Made by a program: the position numbers and the translations under genes. Below, piece after piece: positions 7,453 through 15,394 of a DNA stretch of 32,145 bases. The number at the start of each line of letters is the position of its first letter. Position 1 is the first letter of the stretch. Under the pieces are notes generated by a model, which saw only the letters and a program-made list of their open reading frames with translations, did not search any database and was not told the origin of the DNA. Source of the DNA: JACVRW01 sp035705985 (lineage in GTDB: Bacteria; Actinomycetota; Thermoleophilia; Solirubrobacterales; Thermoleophilaceae); NCBI GenBank assembly GCA_035705985.1, contig DASSVP010000169.1, positions 1 to 32,145 on the forward strand, written 5' to 3'.

Positions 7453-9050
7453 CGGCGGCGCAGGCGATGGGCCGCCGCGGCGGACACGCGGCGGCGCACC
7501 GGAGCCGAGCGGTTTCCGACCGCGTCGACGGCGAACGCCTCGGCGCGGTAGCGCACGCGCACGCGCTTCTTCGAGGCCGTCGCGCGGGTGCGCGGCTTCA
7601 GCCGGTTCCTGCCGACCACCCCGTCGTGGCGGAGCACCCGCACCGTGCGCCAGCGCTTCTTCACACGGCGCTGAAGGGCGACCCTCACCCGTGCCGGCTC
7701 GGATAGCCGGAAGCTCACCCCCGCGCGGCGCACGGACAGGGCGCTGATCACCGGTGGGATCGAGTCCACCTTCACCGGAGCGCCGGTCACGCCGGTCGCG
7801 CCGTGCGGGTCGCTGACCTGTACGCGCGCGGTGAAGGTCGTGGTGCCGTCATACGCGCGTGAGACCGTGGGGCTAGATCCACCGGCCGTCTCGAAGCTGC
7901 CGTTCCCGTCGAGGTCCCACGCGTAACGGAGTGCGAGCCCCTCAGGGTCGCTCGAGGCGGAGGCGTCGAAGTTCACCTGCTGTCCGCCCGCCACGGTGCC
8001 GGGCGACGCGGACAGGGACGGCTGCGGCGCGCGGTTCGCCACCACCGCCACGCCGAGCGGATTGTTGAAGAGGGCACGGTCCTGGCGCAGCAGGCTCTGG
8101 GTGCCGTCCGGCAGGTCCACCGTCACGAGGCCGCCCTCGAAGTCGTCGAGCGTGAAGTCGCTCAGGACGACGTCGCCGTCCGGCGTGAGCGCCGGGCGCT
8201 GAGGCAGCACCAGCCTGTCGGACGCCGTGTTCGGCGTCTCCGCGTCCTGCACCCCCGTCGTCGGGTCCACCGCCACGAGCGCGGTGCCGCCGTGCTGGTT
8301 CACCAGGAGGATGCGCCCGCCGGGGTCGACCGTGACGCCCAGCGGGTTGCGGAGCAGGTTGCCCCACTCGGCCGCGTTGCGGGACGCGATCGTCTGCGCG
8401 CCCGTGCCGGGGTTCACGCGCACGAGCGCGCCGAAGTCGTGCGCGCAGTTGACGACGGTGCCCGCGCCGTCGTCGAAGTCACCGTAGTCGGTCACCAGCA
8501 CCGAGCCGTCCGGATGGACGGCGATGCCGAACGGGTAGCAGAGCTCCCCGGCGTGGGTCACGAGCGTCTGCGCGCCCGTCGCGGGGTCGACCCTCACGAC
8601 GCCCGGCTCGCCCATGGTGCCGACGTTCTCGACGACATAGAGCTGGCCGTTGGGCGCGATCGAGATCCCCGCGGGGTCCACGAGCAGGTTGCCGGAGGCG
8701 ACGAGCGACTGCCGGCCGGTGACGGGGTCCACGCGGACGATGCGTCCGTCGGGGGTGCGGTCGGTCGTCGTGGCGTAGTTGCCCATGTCCGCCACGAGCA
8801 GGCTGCCGTCGCCGGCAACCGCGATGTCGTACGGGTGCTTGAAGTGCGAGCCCTGCGCGCCGTTGCGCGAGATCTCCGTGAGCCCGCCGGTGGCCGGATT
8901 CGCCCTCAGGATCACCGCGGCCGGTGCCGATTGCTTTGACACGACCGAGTTCGCCACGTAGGCGACCCAGGGGTCACCCGGGGCGGCGGATGCCGTCCCC
9001 GGTAGAAGGGCAAGCCCGAAGGCGGCCGCAAGCGCTGCGAATCGACGCAT
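7449..9050 (-). CDS. secreted beta-propeller/PKD-domain protein
   Basis: A 533-residue exported protein. It has an Arg-rich N-terminus, hydrophobic core and TASAA cleavage region (about residues 1-24). From about 30 to 340 there are repeated blades of the NHL/SMP-30 type, each with a 'GIAVxPDGxxxVxD' and 'VRVDPxTGxQ' pattern. A PKD domain follows (about 345-430: VNFDASASSDPEG, YAWDLDGNG). The end is a basic beta-rich domain (SEPARVRVALQRR) common on secreted actinobacterial proteins, as far as I recall. Its role is unknown, possibly extracellular binding. No catalytic motif was recognised. ATG 9050 is preceded by AGAAGG; an adjacent GTG at 9053 is the alternative. The stop codon shares CTAG with the convergent acyl-CoA reductase. 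Confidence 0.83.
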   Translation of the reverse strand: MRRFAALAAAFGLALLPGTASAAPGDPWVAYVANSVVSKQSAPAAVILRANPATGGLTEISRNGAQGSHFKHPYDIAVAGDGSLLVADMGNYATTTDRTPDGRIVRVDPVTGRQSLVASGNLLVDPAGISIAPNGQLYVVENVGTMGEPGVVRVDPATGAQTLVTHAGELCYPFGIAVHPDGSVLVTDYGDFDDGAGTVVNCAHDFGALVRVNPGTGAQTIASRNAAEWGNLLRNPLGVTVDPGGRILLVNQHGGTALVAVDPTTGVQDAETPNTASDRLVLPQRPALTPDGDVVLSDFTLDDFEGGLVTVDLPDGTQSLLRQDRALFNNPLGVAVVANRAPQPSLSASPGTVAGGQQVNFDASASSDPEGLALRYAWDLDGNGSFETAGGSSPTVSRAYDGTTTFTARVQVSDPHGATGVTGAPVKVDSIPPVISALSVRRAGVSFRLSEPARVRVALQRRVKKRWRTVRVLRHDGVVGRNRLKPRTRATASKKRVRVRYRAEAFAVDAVGNRSAPVRRRVSAAAAHRLRRR

Positions 9051-9079
9051 CACCTTCTGATATCGGCCACGGGTGCCGT

Positions 9080-10009
9080 TTAGATGAAGGCAGGACCGCG
9101 GCGTACTAGGTTCGCGTAGAGCGCCTGCTGGATCTCCTCACGGACGCGTTCGGAGAGCTCGAGGACAAGCGCGCGGTCGTCGGCGGCCTCGGGCCCGAGA
9201 TGCGCGGTCTCGATCGGGTCGAGGAACTCGACCCGCCACTTCGACGGCAGCGGCACGACGCCGAGCGGCCCGAGCAGCGGGAAGGTCGGCGTCACAGGGA
9301 AGTAGGGCGCGCCGAGCAGCCGCGCCACGGCGGGCAGGTCGGCGACCTTCGGGTAGATCTCCTCGCTGCCGACGACGGCCACCGGCACGATCGGCGCACC
9401 GGTCCGGAGCGCGATCTCCACGAAGCCCCCGCGCCCGAAGCGCTGGAGCCTGTACCGCTCCGAGTACGGCTTGCCCGTCCCCTTCACGCCCTCGGGGAAG
9501 ACCGCGACCAGGTGGTCCTGCTCGAGCAGCCTCATCGCGTTGAAGGGCGACGCCACGACGCCGCCGACCTTGCGCATGACGGCGGAGATCCAGGGCAGGT
9601 CGAAGGCCCAGTTCAGCACGAGGAAGCGCGGGTGGCGCGGCAGCGGGTGCTCGCGCAGCAGCGCCATCGAGATCATCGTGGCGTCCCACGGCAGGATGCC
9701 CGCGTGGTTCGAGGTGAGGAGCGCACGGCCGTGGGCCGGCACCCGCTCCGCCCCCTCGACGCTCACGCGCCACCACGAGTCATAGAGGAACGCGAAGAAC
9801 GGCTCCACGAGCTCCGCGAAGTCCTCGTCGAAGCCCCACTCGTCCTCGGCGTAGTCGCCGTCGAGGCGGTCGAGGATCCGCTCGAGGGTCTCGCGCGCGT
9901 CGCGCGGGAGCGCGGCCGCGCCGCGGGTGAGCGCCTCGGGCAGCTCGAGCCCCGAGTCGAGGCCGGCGCGCAGCCGGCGCATGAAGGAGATCGCGGTGGC
10001 GGCGTTCAC
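9080..10009 (-). CDS. PlsC-like 1-acyl-glycerophosphate acyltransferase family protein
   Basis: A 309-residue acyltransferase. The catalytic block is SNHAGILPWD near residue 100 (His then Asp, with six residues between, as in an actinobacterial subfamily). FPEGVKG near 175 and IVPVAVVG near 208 are the later PlsC motifs. The first 80 residues are a helical acidic extension. It probably transfers an acyl group to a lysophospholipid or glycolipid at the cytoplasmic membrane; the acceptor is unknown. The GTG start overlaps the TGA of the preceding SDR gene (GTGA). The SDR/PlsC order recalls the mycobacterial galE2 (Rv0501)-Rv0502 pair, from memory, suggesting a conserved lipid or envelope module. 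Confidence 0.87.
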   Translation of the reverse strand: MNAATAISFMRRLRAGLDSGLELPEALTRGAAALPRDARETLERILDRLDGDYAEDEWGFDEDFAELVEPFFAFLYDSWWRVSVEGAERVPAHGRALLTSNHAGILPWDATMISMALLREHPLPRHPRFLVLNWAFDLPWISAVMRKVGGVVASPFNAMRLLEQDHLVAVFPEGVKGTGKPYSERYRLQRFGRGGFVEIALRTGAPIVPVAVVGSEEIYPKVADLPAVARLLGAPYFPVTPTFPLLGPLGVVPLPSKWRVEFLDPIETAHLGPEAADDRALVLELSERVREEIQQALYANLVRRGPAFI

Positions 10010-10968
10010 GCGGCCGCCATTCTCGTGGACGCTACCCAGCTCTCGACCGCCTCCACGGTCGAGTAACGCGGCGTGTAGCCCACGTCCTCCGTGAGGCGGG
10101 CGGTGTCCACGCCGCGGCCGTAGCGAAGGAGGCGCTGGAAGTCGTCGGACTGGGAGTCGAGGCCGAGCCGCTGCGCCGTCGAGGTGACCGCGCCGAACAG
10201 CGGCGCCGCGATCGGCAGCGCGCGGCGGCCCGCCAGCCGGATCATCCGCGACAGCCCGATCGTCCCCGGGCAGGCCACGTTCACCGCGCCGCGCACCGGG
10301 CTGCGCACCGCGGACACCAGCGCCTCGAGCGCGTCGTCGATGTGCACCAGCTGGATGCGCGGGTCGAAGCCCATGTAGGTCGGGCAGACGGGCTGCGACA
10401 GGTAGCGGGTGATCTGCGTGCGCATGCCGGGGCCGATCGCCGGCTGATAGCGCAGCATCGTGCAGTCCACGCCCGGCTGGCGGCGGGCGAACGTCTCGAA
10501 GTAGTTCTCGATCTCCGCCACGTCGCGCTGGAAGCGCGTGCGCAGCGGGAACATCTCCGTCATCTCCTCCTTGAAGAACTGGGGGGCGTGCGGCTCGGCG
10601 CCGTAGATGCCGGCGGAGCCGCGGATCACGATCGTGCGCAGGCTCGGCACGCGCTCGCAGGCGCCGAGCAGCTGGAGCGTGCCGATCACGTTGATGTCGT
10701 GCATCGCGCGCGAGGACATCCCCGCCCCCGGTTGGCGGACGATCTGCTCGTGGACGATCGTGTCGACCTCGGTCCGCGGGATCAGCCGGGCGATCTCCGG
10801 GTCGCGGATGTCGGCCTCGATGAACTCGGTGCGCCCCAGCGACAGCTTCGGGCGGCGCGTGTCGAGGCCGGCCACGAACTCGACCTCCGGGTCGCGCTCG
10901 AGCCGCGAGGCGAGCAGTGTCCCGACGTGGCTGCCCACGCCGGTGATCAGCACCCGGCGGCGGGCCAC
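10006..10968 (-). CDS. NAD-dependent epimerase/dehydratase family protein (GalE2-like)
   Basis: A 320-residue extended SDR. The N-terminal RVLITGVGSHVG fits the nucleotide-binding GxxGxxG as GVGSHVG, acidic LD follows the second strand (GLDTRRP), and IRGSAGIYG is the active-site strand. The usual YxxxK is not in its standard place: the segment reads RFQRDVAEIENYF. The gene may therefore bind NAD(P) or a sugar nucleotide without classical epimerase chemistry. GTG 10968 overlaps the TAG of the preceding small gene by one base. It sits in a three-gene operon with the PlsC-like acyltransferase, so a role in envelope lipid or glycan metabolism is inferred. The family is secure; activity is not. 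Confidence 0.85.
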   Translation of the reverse strand: MARRRVLITGVGSHVGTLLASRLERDPEVEFVAGLDTRRPKLSLGRTEFIEADIRDPEIARLIPRTEVDTIVHEQIVRQPGAGMSSRAMHDINVIGTLQLLGACERVPSLRTIVIRGSAGIYGAEPHAPQFFKEEMTEMFPLRTRFQRDVAEIENYFETFARRQPGVDCTMLRYQPAIGPGMRTQITRYLSQPVCPTYMGFDPRIQLVHIDDALEALVSAVRSPVRGAVNVACPGTIGLSRMIRLAGRRALPIAAPLFGAVTSTAQRLGLDSQSDDFQRLLRYGRGVDTARLTEDVGYTPRYSTVEAVESWVASTRMAAA

Positions 10969-11270
10969 TAGGAGGCGCGCTTCGAGGAGGACCCGCGCTT
11001 CGTTGAGGACGCGCGCTTCGAGGACGACCGCTTCTTCGGAAGCCGTTCCTCGATCGCGTCGAGCCGGCGGCCGATGGCCCGCAGCTCGGCCTTCAGCTCC
11101 TTGATGTCGTCGGACGTCGCCGGGCGGCGGCCCTCGATGGCGCCGCTCACGGAGCGGCGGAGATCCTCCAGAGCGCCCTGGGCCACGGAGCGGCTGCGCT
11201 CGGCGGACCCCACCGTGGCGTCGACCGTGCGCTCGACCGCTTCGCGGAGGTTGTCGGCGGGCTTCGCCAT
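10968..11270 (-). CDS. small coiled-coil protein with basic KR-S tail
   Basis: A 100-residue protein of unknown function. Residues 1-75 look helical with heptads (LREAVERTVDATV, then IKELKAELRAIGRRLDAIEERL) and resemble phasin or polyhydroxyalkanoate-associated small proteins. Residues 78-100 are a repetitive Lys/Arg/Ser tail (KKRSSSKRASSTKRGSSSKR), histone-H1-like in composition. No signal peptide or membrane segment is seen. ATG 11270 follows TAACCT (11284-11279) by 8 nt, suggesting a leaderless operon promoter. It is first in the operon with the SDR and PlsC-like genes. The coding sequence at 12053-12499 encodes a second coiled-coil protein of similar style. Confidence 0.78.
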   Translation of the reverse strand: MAKPADNLREAVERTVDATVGSAERSRSVAQGALEDLRRSVSGAIEGRRPATSDDIKELKAELRAIGRRLDAIEERLPKKRSSSKRASSTKRGSSSKRAS

Positions 11271-11290
11271 GAGCGCTGAGGTTACCCCGT

Positions 11291-11307
11291 GCGGGCATCC
11301 CGCCCGC
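11291..11307. repeat. short GC hairpin between divergent genes
   Basis: GCGGGC and GCCCGC form a 6-bp stem with loop ATCCC, in the 97-bp gap between the small coiled-coil gene and the nucleoside phosphorylase. Nothing else stands out there except the two candidate −10 boxes. Confidence 0.35.
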
Positions 11308-11367
11308 GCCCTGACGGCATCGGCGCCATCCGGGCGCGGTGAACGCCCCCACTACTCTCCGCTCCCG

Positions 11368-12066
11368 TTGACGCTCAAGCACCAAGTTCGCGCTAACCAC
11401 CTTCGCCCGGCCGCCGAGCTGGCCGAGCGGGTGCTCCTCCCCGGTGACCCGGCGCGCGCTCTGGCCGTTGCTCAGGCGCTGCTCGAGCCCGCGCCGCGGA
11501 TGTTCAATCACGCGCGTGGACTATGGGGCTACACGGGGATCGCCTCGGACGGCGAGCCGCTGACCGTGCAGGCCACGGGCATTGGCGGGCCGAGCGCGGC
11601 GATCGTCTGCGAGGAGCTGATCTCGCTCGGCGCGTCGGCGCTCGTCCGCATCGGCACCTGCGGCGCGCTCGATCCCGAGCTCGAGCTCGGCACGCTCCTG
11701 GCCGCGGAGGCCGTGCTCCCCGCCGATGGCACCAGCGCGGCGCTCGGAGCGGACGGCACACTCGAGCCGGACGCAGACCTGCTCGCCCGGCTCGTGGACG
11801 CCGGCGCCCGGCCGGCCGTCGTCGTGAGCAGCGACCTCTTCTACGACCCGCGCGACGATGCGGCGGGCGAGTGGGCCGCCGGCGGGGCGGTGGCCGTGGA
11901 GATGGAGGCGGCGACGGTCCTCCAGGTGGCGGCGCGACACGGGGTCGCGGCCGCCTGCGTGCTCGGCGTGACGGACGTGCAGGGCCGGCGCATGGAGGCC
12001 GACGCGATCGAGGAGCTGGGCGTGCGGCTCGGCGAGGCCGGTTACGCCGCCCTCAGGAGTCGCTGA
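11368..12066 (+). CDS. nucleoside phosphorylase, uridine phosphorylase/DeoD family
   Basis: A 232-residue PNP/UDP-family enzyme cleaving a nucleoside with phosphate to base and pentose-1-phosphate. Family signatures: VLLPGDPARAL near residue 27, FNHARGLWGYTG, ATGIGGPSAAIVCEEL, RIGTCGALDPELELG near 92, SSDLFYDP near 152, and VEMEAATVL near 175, where the Glu-Met-Glu contacts ribose. The GTCGAL and SSDLFY features lean towards uridine phosphorylase rather than hexameric purine enzyme, but specificity is uncertain. TTG 11368 is the only sensible start and follows TACTCT (11353-11358) by 9 nt, consistent with a leaderless mRNA. The 3' end overlaps the convergent coiled-coil gene by 14 nt. Confidence 0.88.
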   Translation: MTLKHQVRANHLRPAAELAERVLLPGDPARALAVAQALLEPAPRMFNHARGLWGYTGIASDGEPLTVQATGIGGPSAAIVCEELISLGASALVRIGTCGALDPELELGTLLAAEAVLPADGTSAALGADGTLEPDADLLARLVDAGARPAVVVSSDLFYDPRDDAAGEWAAGGAVAVEMEAATVLQVAARHGVAAACVLGVTDVQGRRMEADAIEELGVRLGEAGYAALRSR

Positions 12067-12499
12067 CTGTGAGCCGCTCCTGGCCGCGCGGGACGGGCTC
12101 CTCGCTCGGAGCCAGCAGCGTTGCCAGCGCGGCGATGTCCCGGGTGATCTCGTCGAGGCGGCCCTCGATGCGAGCGAGCCGGTCGTCGCCGGAGCCGCCC
12201 GCGGCGCCGGCCACCCGCTCGTCCATGCGGTCGATCGCGTCCTCGATGCCCTCGAGCCGCTGTGAGACCGACCGCAGCCGCCGCGTGACGCGCTCGATGT
12301 CCGCGGCGGAGGGAAGGTTCAGGGCGCCCATCGCGGCCTCCTGTGCGAGCACCGCCTTCTCGCGCGCCTCGAAGGCGCGCGCGATCGCGGCATTCACCAC
12401 CGGATTCGAGATCAGCTCCTCCGCGATCCTGCCGAGCGCCTCCTCCCCCTGGCGCGAGAGCCGGTCGACGAAGCTCTGGTCCTGCTCAGGGGCCGCCAT
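12053..12499 (-). CDS. coiled-coil protein of unknown function
   Basis: A 148-residue, largely helical protein with no signal peptide. Two helical blocks (DRLSRQGEEALGRIAEELI; about residues 35-55) lead to heptad-rich RLRSVSQRLEGIEDAIDRMDERV and RLARIEGRLDEITRDIAAL. A phasin-like or oligomerising scaffold role is possible, but no function is recognised. ATG 12499 is chosen because TACCCT (12513-12508) lies 8 nt upstream and because the longer frame from 12559 begins with unlikely sequence. It resembles the coiled-coil part of the 10968-11270 product but lacks its basic tail. Confidence 0.75.
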   Translation of the reverse strand: MAAPEQDQSFVDRLSRQGEEALGRIAEELISNPVVNAAIARAFEAREKAVLAQEAAMGALNLPSAADIERVTRRLRSVSQRLEGIEDAIDRMDERVAGAAGGSGDDRLARIEGRLDEITRDIAALATLLAPSEEPVPRGQERLTVSDS

Positions 12500-12858
12500 C
12501 GCGCGGCAGGGTACATCAAGCGGGACGCAAAGCCGGCCGGAAGGGCGCCAAATCGCCAACAGTAACCCTCAAGTCGAGCTTTACGCACGTTTGAAGCGGC
12601 CCCACCGAGGAACAATCCCCTCACCTGGACGACGCATGAAGCGCCGACAGGATGTCCAGGCCGCGGGAGGGCGATGTTGAAGTTATCCGAACAGCTGGTC
12701 GATAGAACCTGCGAGCACGCCGCTCGTCCCGACCTCACGGTTCCCCGTTGCAGACCTCAAAGCCCTCAAGTAGCGTTCAGGCCGCAGGTGGTGACTGCTC
12801 GCGCGCGTGCGCGCGCGGTCGTATGCGGCGCCCCGAGGGAGGAGCAGGAACAGCAAGG
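12500..12858. other. 359-bp intergenic leader of the peptidoglycan hydrolase
   Basis: No credible gene is seen. It holds the −10 box of the minus-strand coiled-coil gene (12508-12513) and two copies of CCCTCAAGT (12566-12574 and 12763-12771). There is an inverted repeat CCTGGAC/GTCCAGG (12624-12630 and 12654-12660), and a weak TTGAAG-18 nt-GATAGA promoter candidate (12677-12706). An alternating GC tract (12800-12817) and a GGAGG about 18 nt before the ATG complete it. Long leaders before cell-wall hydrolases often carry regulatory RNA, but no known class could be fitted here. Confidence 0.55.
12800..12817. repeat. alternating purine-pyrimidine CG tract
   Basis: CGCGCGCGTGCGCGCGCG is 18 nt of strict pyrimidine-purine alternation and nearly self-complementary. 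It can form Z-DNA or a short hairpin 42 nt before the hydrolase start. This is a sequence property; a regulatory effect is inference. Confidence 0.6.
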
Positions 12859-15300
12859 ATGAAGAGGCGGGCTCTCACGCTCCTGCTTGCGGCAGGCCTT
12901 CTCGCGGTGGCGGCGCTGACCGCCGTCAGCTTCCCTGCGTCCGCGCAGACCCAGACCGTCTACGTGGAGCTCGCGACCGGCGAGGTCGTCCCCGTGACCG
13001 TGGATGTCCCGCCCGACACCAGCATCGACGACATCCAGCTGCCGGGCACGACGGTCCCGGCCCCTGACACCACCACCACGACCACTCCGACCGCTCCAAC
13101 CGCGCCGACGCCCGCGCCCACGCCGGCACCCGCGCCGGACGGCACCCAGGCACCGACCTCCGACGGCGGGTCGGCCCAGGAGCGGTCGAGCTCCGGCGAG
13201 CGCGTGCAGGAGCGGACCGGCAGCACCCGCGACCTGACCGGACGCGCCAGGTCTCGAGTTGACGATGAGCTTTCCGCGCGGCGCCGCGGCCGCCGCGACC
13301 CGCTCCGGAACCCGGACGGAACTCCCACGCGCGACAATCCCGGCTTCACCGACGTCCTCCCCGGCCCGACCACCACCACCGGCGTGCCGAACTTCATCAT
13401 CCGCAAGTTCCGGGTGCCGCCCTTCCTCCTCCCGATCTACCAGGCCGCGGGAGTCGAGTACGGCATCCGCTGGGAGATCCTCGCGGCCATCAACGAGATC
13501 GAGACGGACTACGGCCGCAACCTGAACGTCTCGTCCGCCGGCGCGCTCGGCTGGATGCAGTTCATGCCGGCCACCTGGCAGATGTACGGGACCGACGCCA
13601 ACAAGGACGGCCGCAAGGATCCGTACAACCCGGTCGACGCCATCTTCGCCGCCGCCCGCTACCTCAAGGCCGCGAACTACGAGAACGACGTCCGCGCCGC
13701 GATCTGGGCCTACAACCACGCCGACTGGTACGTCGACTCGGTCCTCCTCCGCGCGCGCCTCATCGCCGGCGTGCCCGCGGACCTGATCGGCTCACTCACC
13801 GGGCTCACCGAGGGGCGCTTCCCCGTGTACGCGCGCGCGCGTTACGCGGATGACGTGGCCGAGCGGGAGCTCATCAAGCGCGTGAAGCAGGGCGAGAACG
13901 CGGCGAACGTCATCGAGTCCTCGGACGACCGCCGCAGCATCGACATCTTCGCCAAGAAGGGCGCCCCGATCGTGGCGGTGAACGACGGCGTGATCAAGGA
14001 GATCGGGCGCTCGAAGAAGCTGGGCCGCTACATGATGCTGCAGGACGTCTACGGGAACCGCTACACGTACGCCCACCTCGGCGAGGTCTCGAAGTTCTAT
14101 CCGGTGCCGAAGAACGACGGGGCGGAGGATCCGAAGCGGACCGCCCGCGCCGTCCACGCCAACGAGGACCCGAAGCCGGACGCTCCCGCGTCGGCCGGCC
14201 GCCAGAGCGACCCCTCCGACGCCCGGGAGGAGCGCGACCGCGGCGGTGACGTGCCGAACGACTCGGCCAAGGCCTCCGCCCCGGTGAAGGACCGTCTGTT
14301 CGCCCATCCCGACATGCCGGGCTCCCGCAGCGCCGGCGGCCTCGAGCAGCTGCTCGACGCCGAGGCGCGTCGCAGCGGCAACTTCGAGACATACAAGAAC
14401 TTCTTCTCGCGGCCGTTCGGGCTGGATCCCGACAAGGTCAAGCTGCGCCCCCTGAAGAAGGGCTCGCGCGTGATCGGCGGGACGATCATCGCTCGCGTCG
14501 GCCAGACCGTCGAGGGCAAGGCGTCGCACGTGAACTTCGCGATCCGCCCCGCGGGCCGCGGCGCCCCGAAGGTCGACCCGAAGCCGATCCTCGACGGCTG
14601 GAAGCTGCTAGAGGCCACCGCGATCTACCGCGCCTCCGGCCGCAACGTGCTGCACGGCAAGGACCAGGCCGGCGCGATGTCGATCGGTCAGATCATGCTC
14701 CTGCCGAAGCCGATGCTCGAGAAGCGCGTGCTCGCCGATGAGCGCATCGACATCTACGACTGCGGTCAGGACGACATCCGCTCGGGCCAGATCGACCGGC
14801 GCATCCTCGTGACCCTCGCCTATCTCGCCGAGTCGGGCCTCGAGCCGGGCGTCACCTCGCTGAAGTGCGGCCACGGCTTCTACACGAGCTCCGGCAACGT
14901 GTCGCACCACTCGTCCGGCAACGCGGTCGACATCGCGACGATCAACGGCATCCCGGTCCTCGGCCATCAGGAGCCGGGCGGTGTGACCGAGCAGGCGGTG
15001 CGCAGGCTCATGCAGCTCCAGGGCACCATGGCGCCCGCGCAGATCATCTCGCTGTTCGAGATCGGCGGCGCGACCTTCGCCATGAGCGATCACCACGACC
15101 ACATCCACGTGGGCTTCCAGCCGATGTTCGGCGAGAACCGCAAGCTCGGGAAGCAGGCGCTCGCGGTGCTCGAGCCCGGCCAGTGGTCGAACCTGATCGA
15201 TCGCCTCGGCGAGATCGAGAACCCGGTCGTGCCGACGAAGCCGTCCAAGTACGCGCTGCCCGCCAAGAAGCGCTCCAGCAAAGCCCACCACGGCGAGTAG
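12859..15300 (+). CDS. multidomain cell-wall hydrolase: lytic transglycosylase + degenerate M23 + M15-like
   Basis: An 813-residue exported protein with signal peptide 1-35 (MKRR, hydrophobic core, PASAQ) and a Thr/Pro/Ala-rich linker (about 70-110). An MltB/SLT-type transglycosylase domain covers about 187-300 (INEIETDYGRN with catalytic Glu, then SAGALGWMQFMPATW, DANKDG, AARYL). An M23-like fold starts at about 355 (RRSIDIFAKKGAPIVAVNDGVI, then YTYAHLG), is split by a 130-residue charged insert, and ends with SHVNFAIRP near 556. Its expected first and last metal ligands are changed (RRSID for HxGxD, HVN for HxH), so it may be inactive. An M15-like peptidase domain follows at about 665-757 (SHHSSGNAVDI, DHHDHIHVGF), then a basic tail. 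It probably remodels peptidoglycan in the envelope. ATG 12859 is set by the signal peptide. Confidence 0.87.
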   Translation: MKRRALTLLLAAGLLAVAALTAVSFPASAQTQTVYVELATGEVVPVTVDVPPDTSIDDIQLPGTTVPAPDTTTTTTPTAPTAPTPAPTPAPAPDGTQAPTSDGGSAQERSSSGERVQERTGSTRDLTGRARSRVDDELSARRRGRRDPLRNPDGTPTRDNPGFTDVLPGPTTTTGVPNFIIRKFRVPPFLLPIYQAAGVEYGIRWEILAAINEIETDYGRNLNVSSAGALGWMQFMPATWQMYGTDANKDGRKDPYNPVDAIFAAARYLKAANYENDVRAAIWAYNHADWYVDSVLLRARLIAGVPADLIGSLTGLTEGRFPVYARARYADDVAERELIKRVKQGENAANVIESSDDRRSIDIFAKKGAPIVAVNDGVIKEIGRSKKLGRYMMLQDVYGNRYTYAHLGEVSKFYPVPKNDGAEDPKRTARAVHANEDPKPDAPASAGRQSDPSDAREERDRGGDVPNDSAKASAPVKDRLFAHPDMPGSRSAGGLEQLLDAEARRSGNFETYKNFFSRPFGLDPDKVKLRPLKKGSRVIGGTIIARVGQTVEGKASHVNFAIRPAGRGAPKVDPKPILDGWKLLEATAIYRASGRNVLHGKDQAGAMSIGQIMLLPKPMLEKRVLADERIDIYDCGQDDIRSGQIDRRILVTLAYLAESGLEPGVTSLKCGHGFYTSSGNVSHHSSGNAVDIATINGIPVLGHQEPGGVTEQAVRRLMQLQGTMAPAQIISLFEIGGATFAMSDHHDHIHVGFQPMFGENRKLGKQALAVLEPGQWSNLIDRLGEIENPVVPTKPSKYALPAKKRSSKAHHGE

Positions 15301-15394
15301 AGCCACGAGCGGATCCGGCGAGCGCGACGGCCCGTTCGGCTTCGTCCAGCTCGAGTTCGGCTTCCTGCTCGGACCGCCCGACGGGCGCTACCTG

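Noticed and set aside
9138..9776. A 212-residue frame overlapping the PlsC-like gene
   Set aside because: It is in a shifted frame of a gene with clear acyltransferase motifs.
12522..12534. GGGACGCAAAGCC, which matches the core of the cyclic-di-GMP-I (GEMM) riboswitch
   Set aside because: The upstream arm (GGCAAACC and a GNAA loop) that must pair with it is absent and the downstream receptor stem does not fit. A chance match in the intergenic leader is more likely; a covariance model search would settle it.
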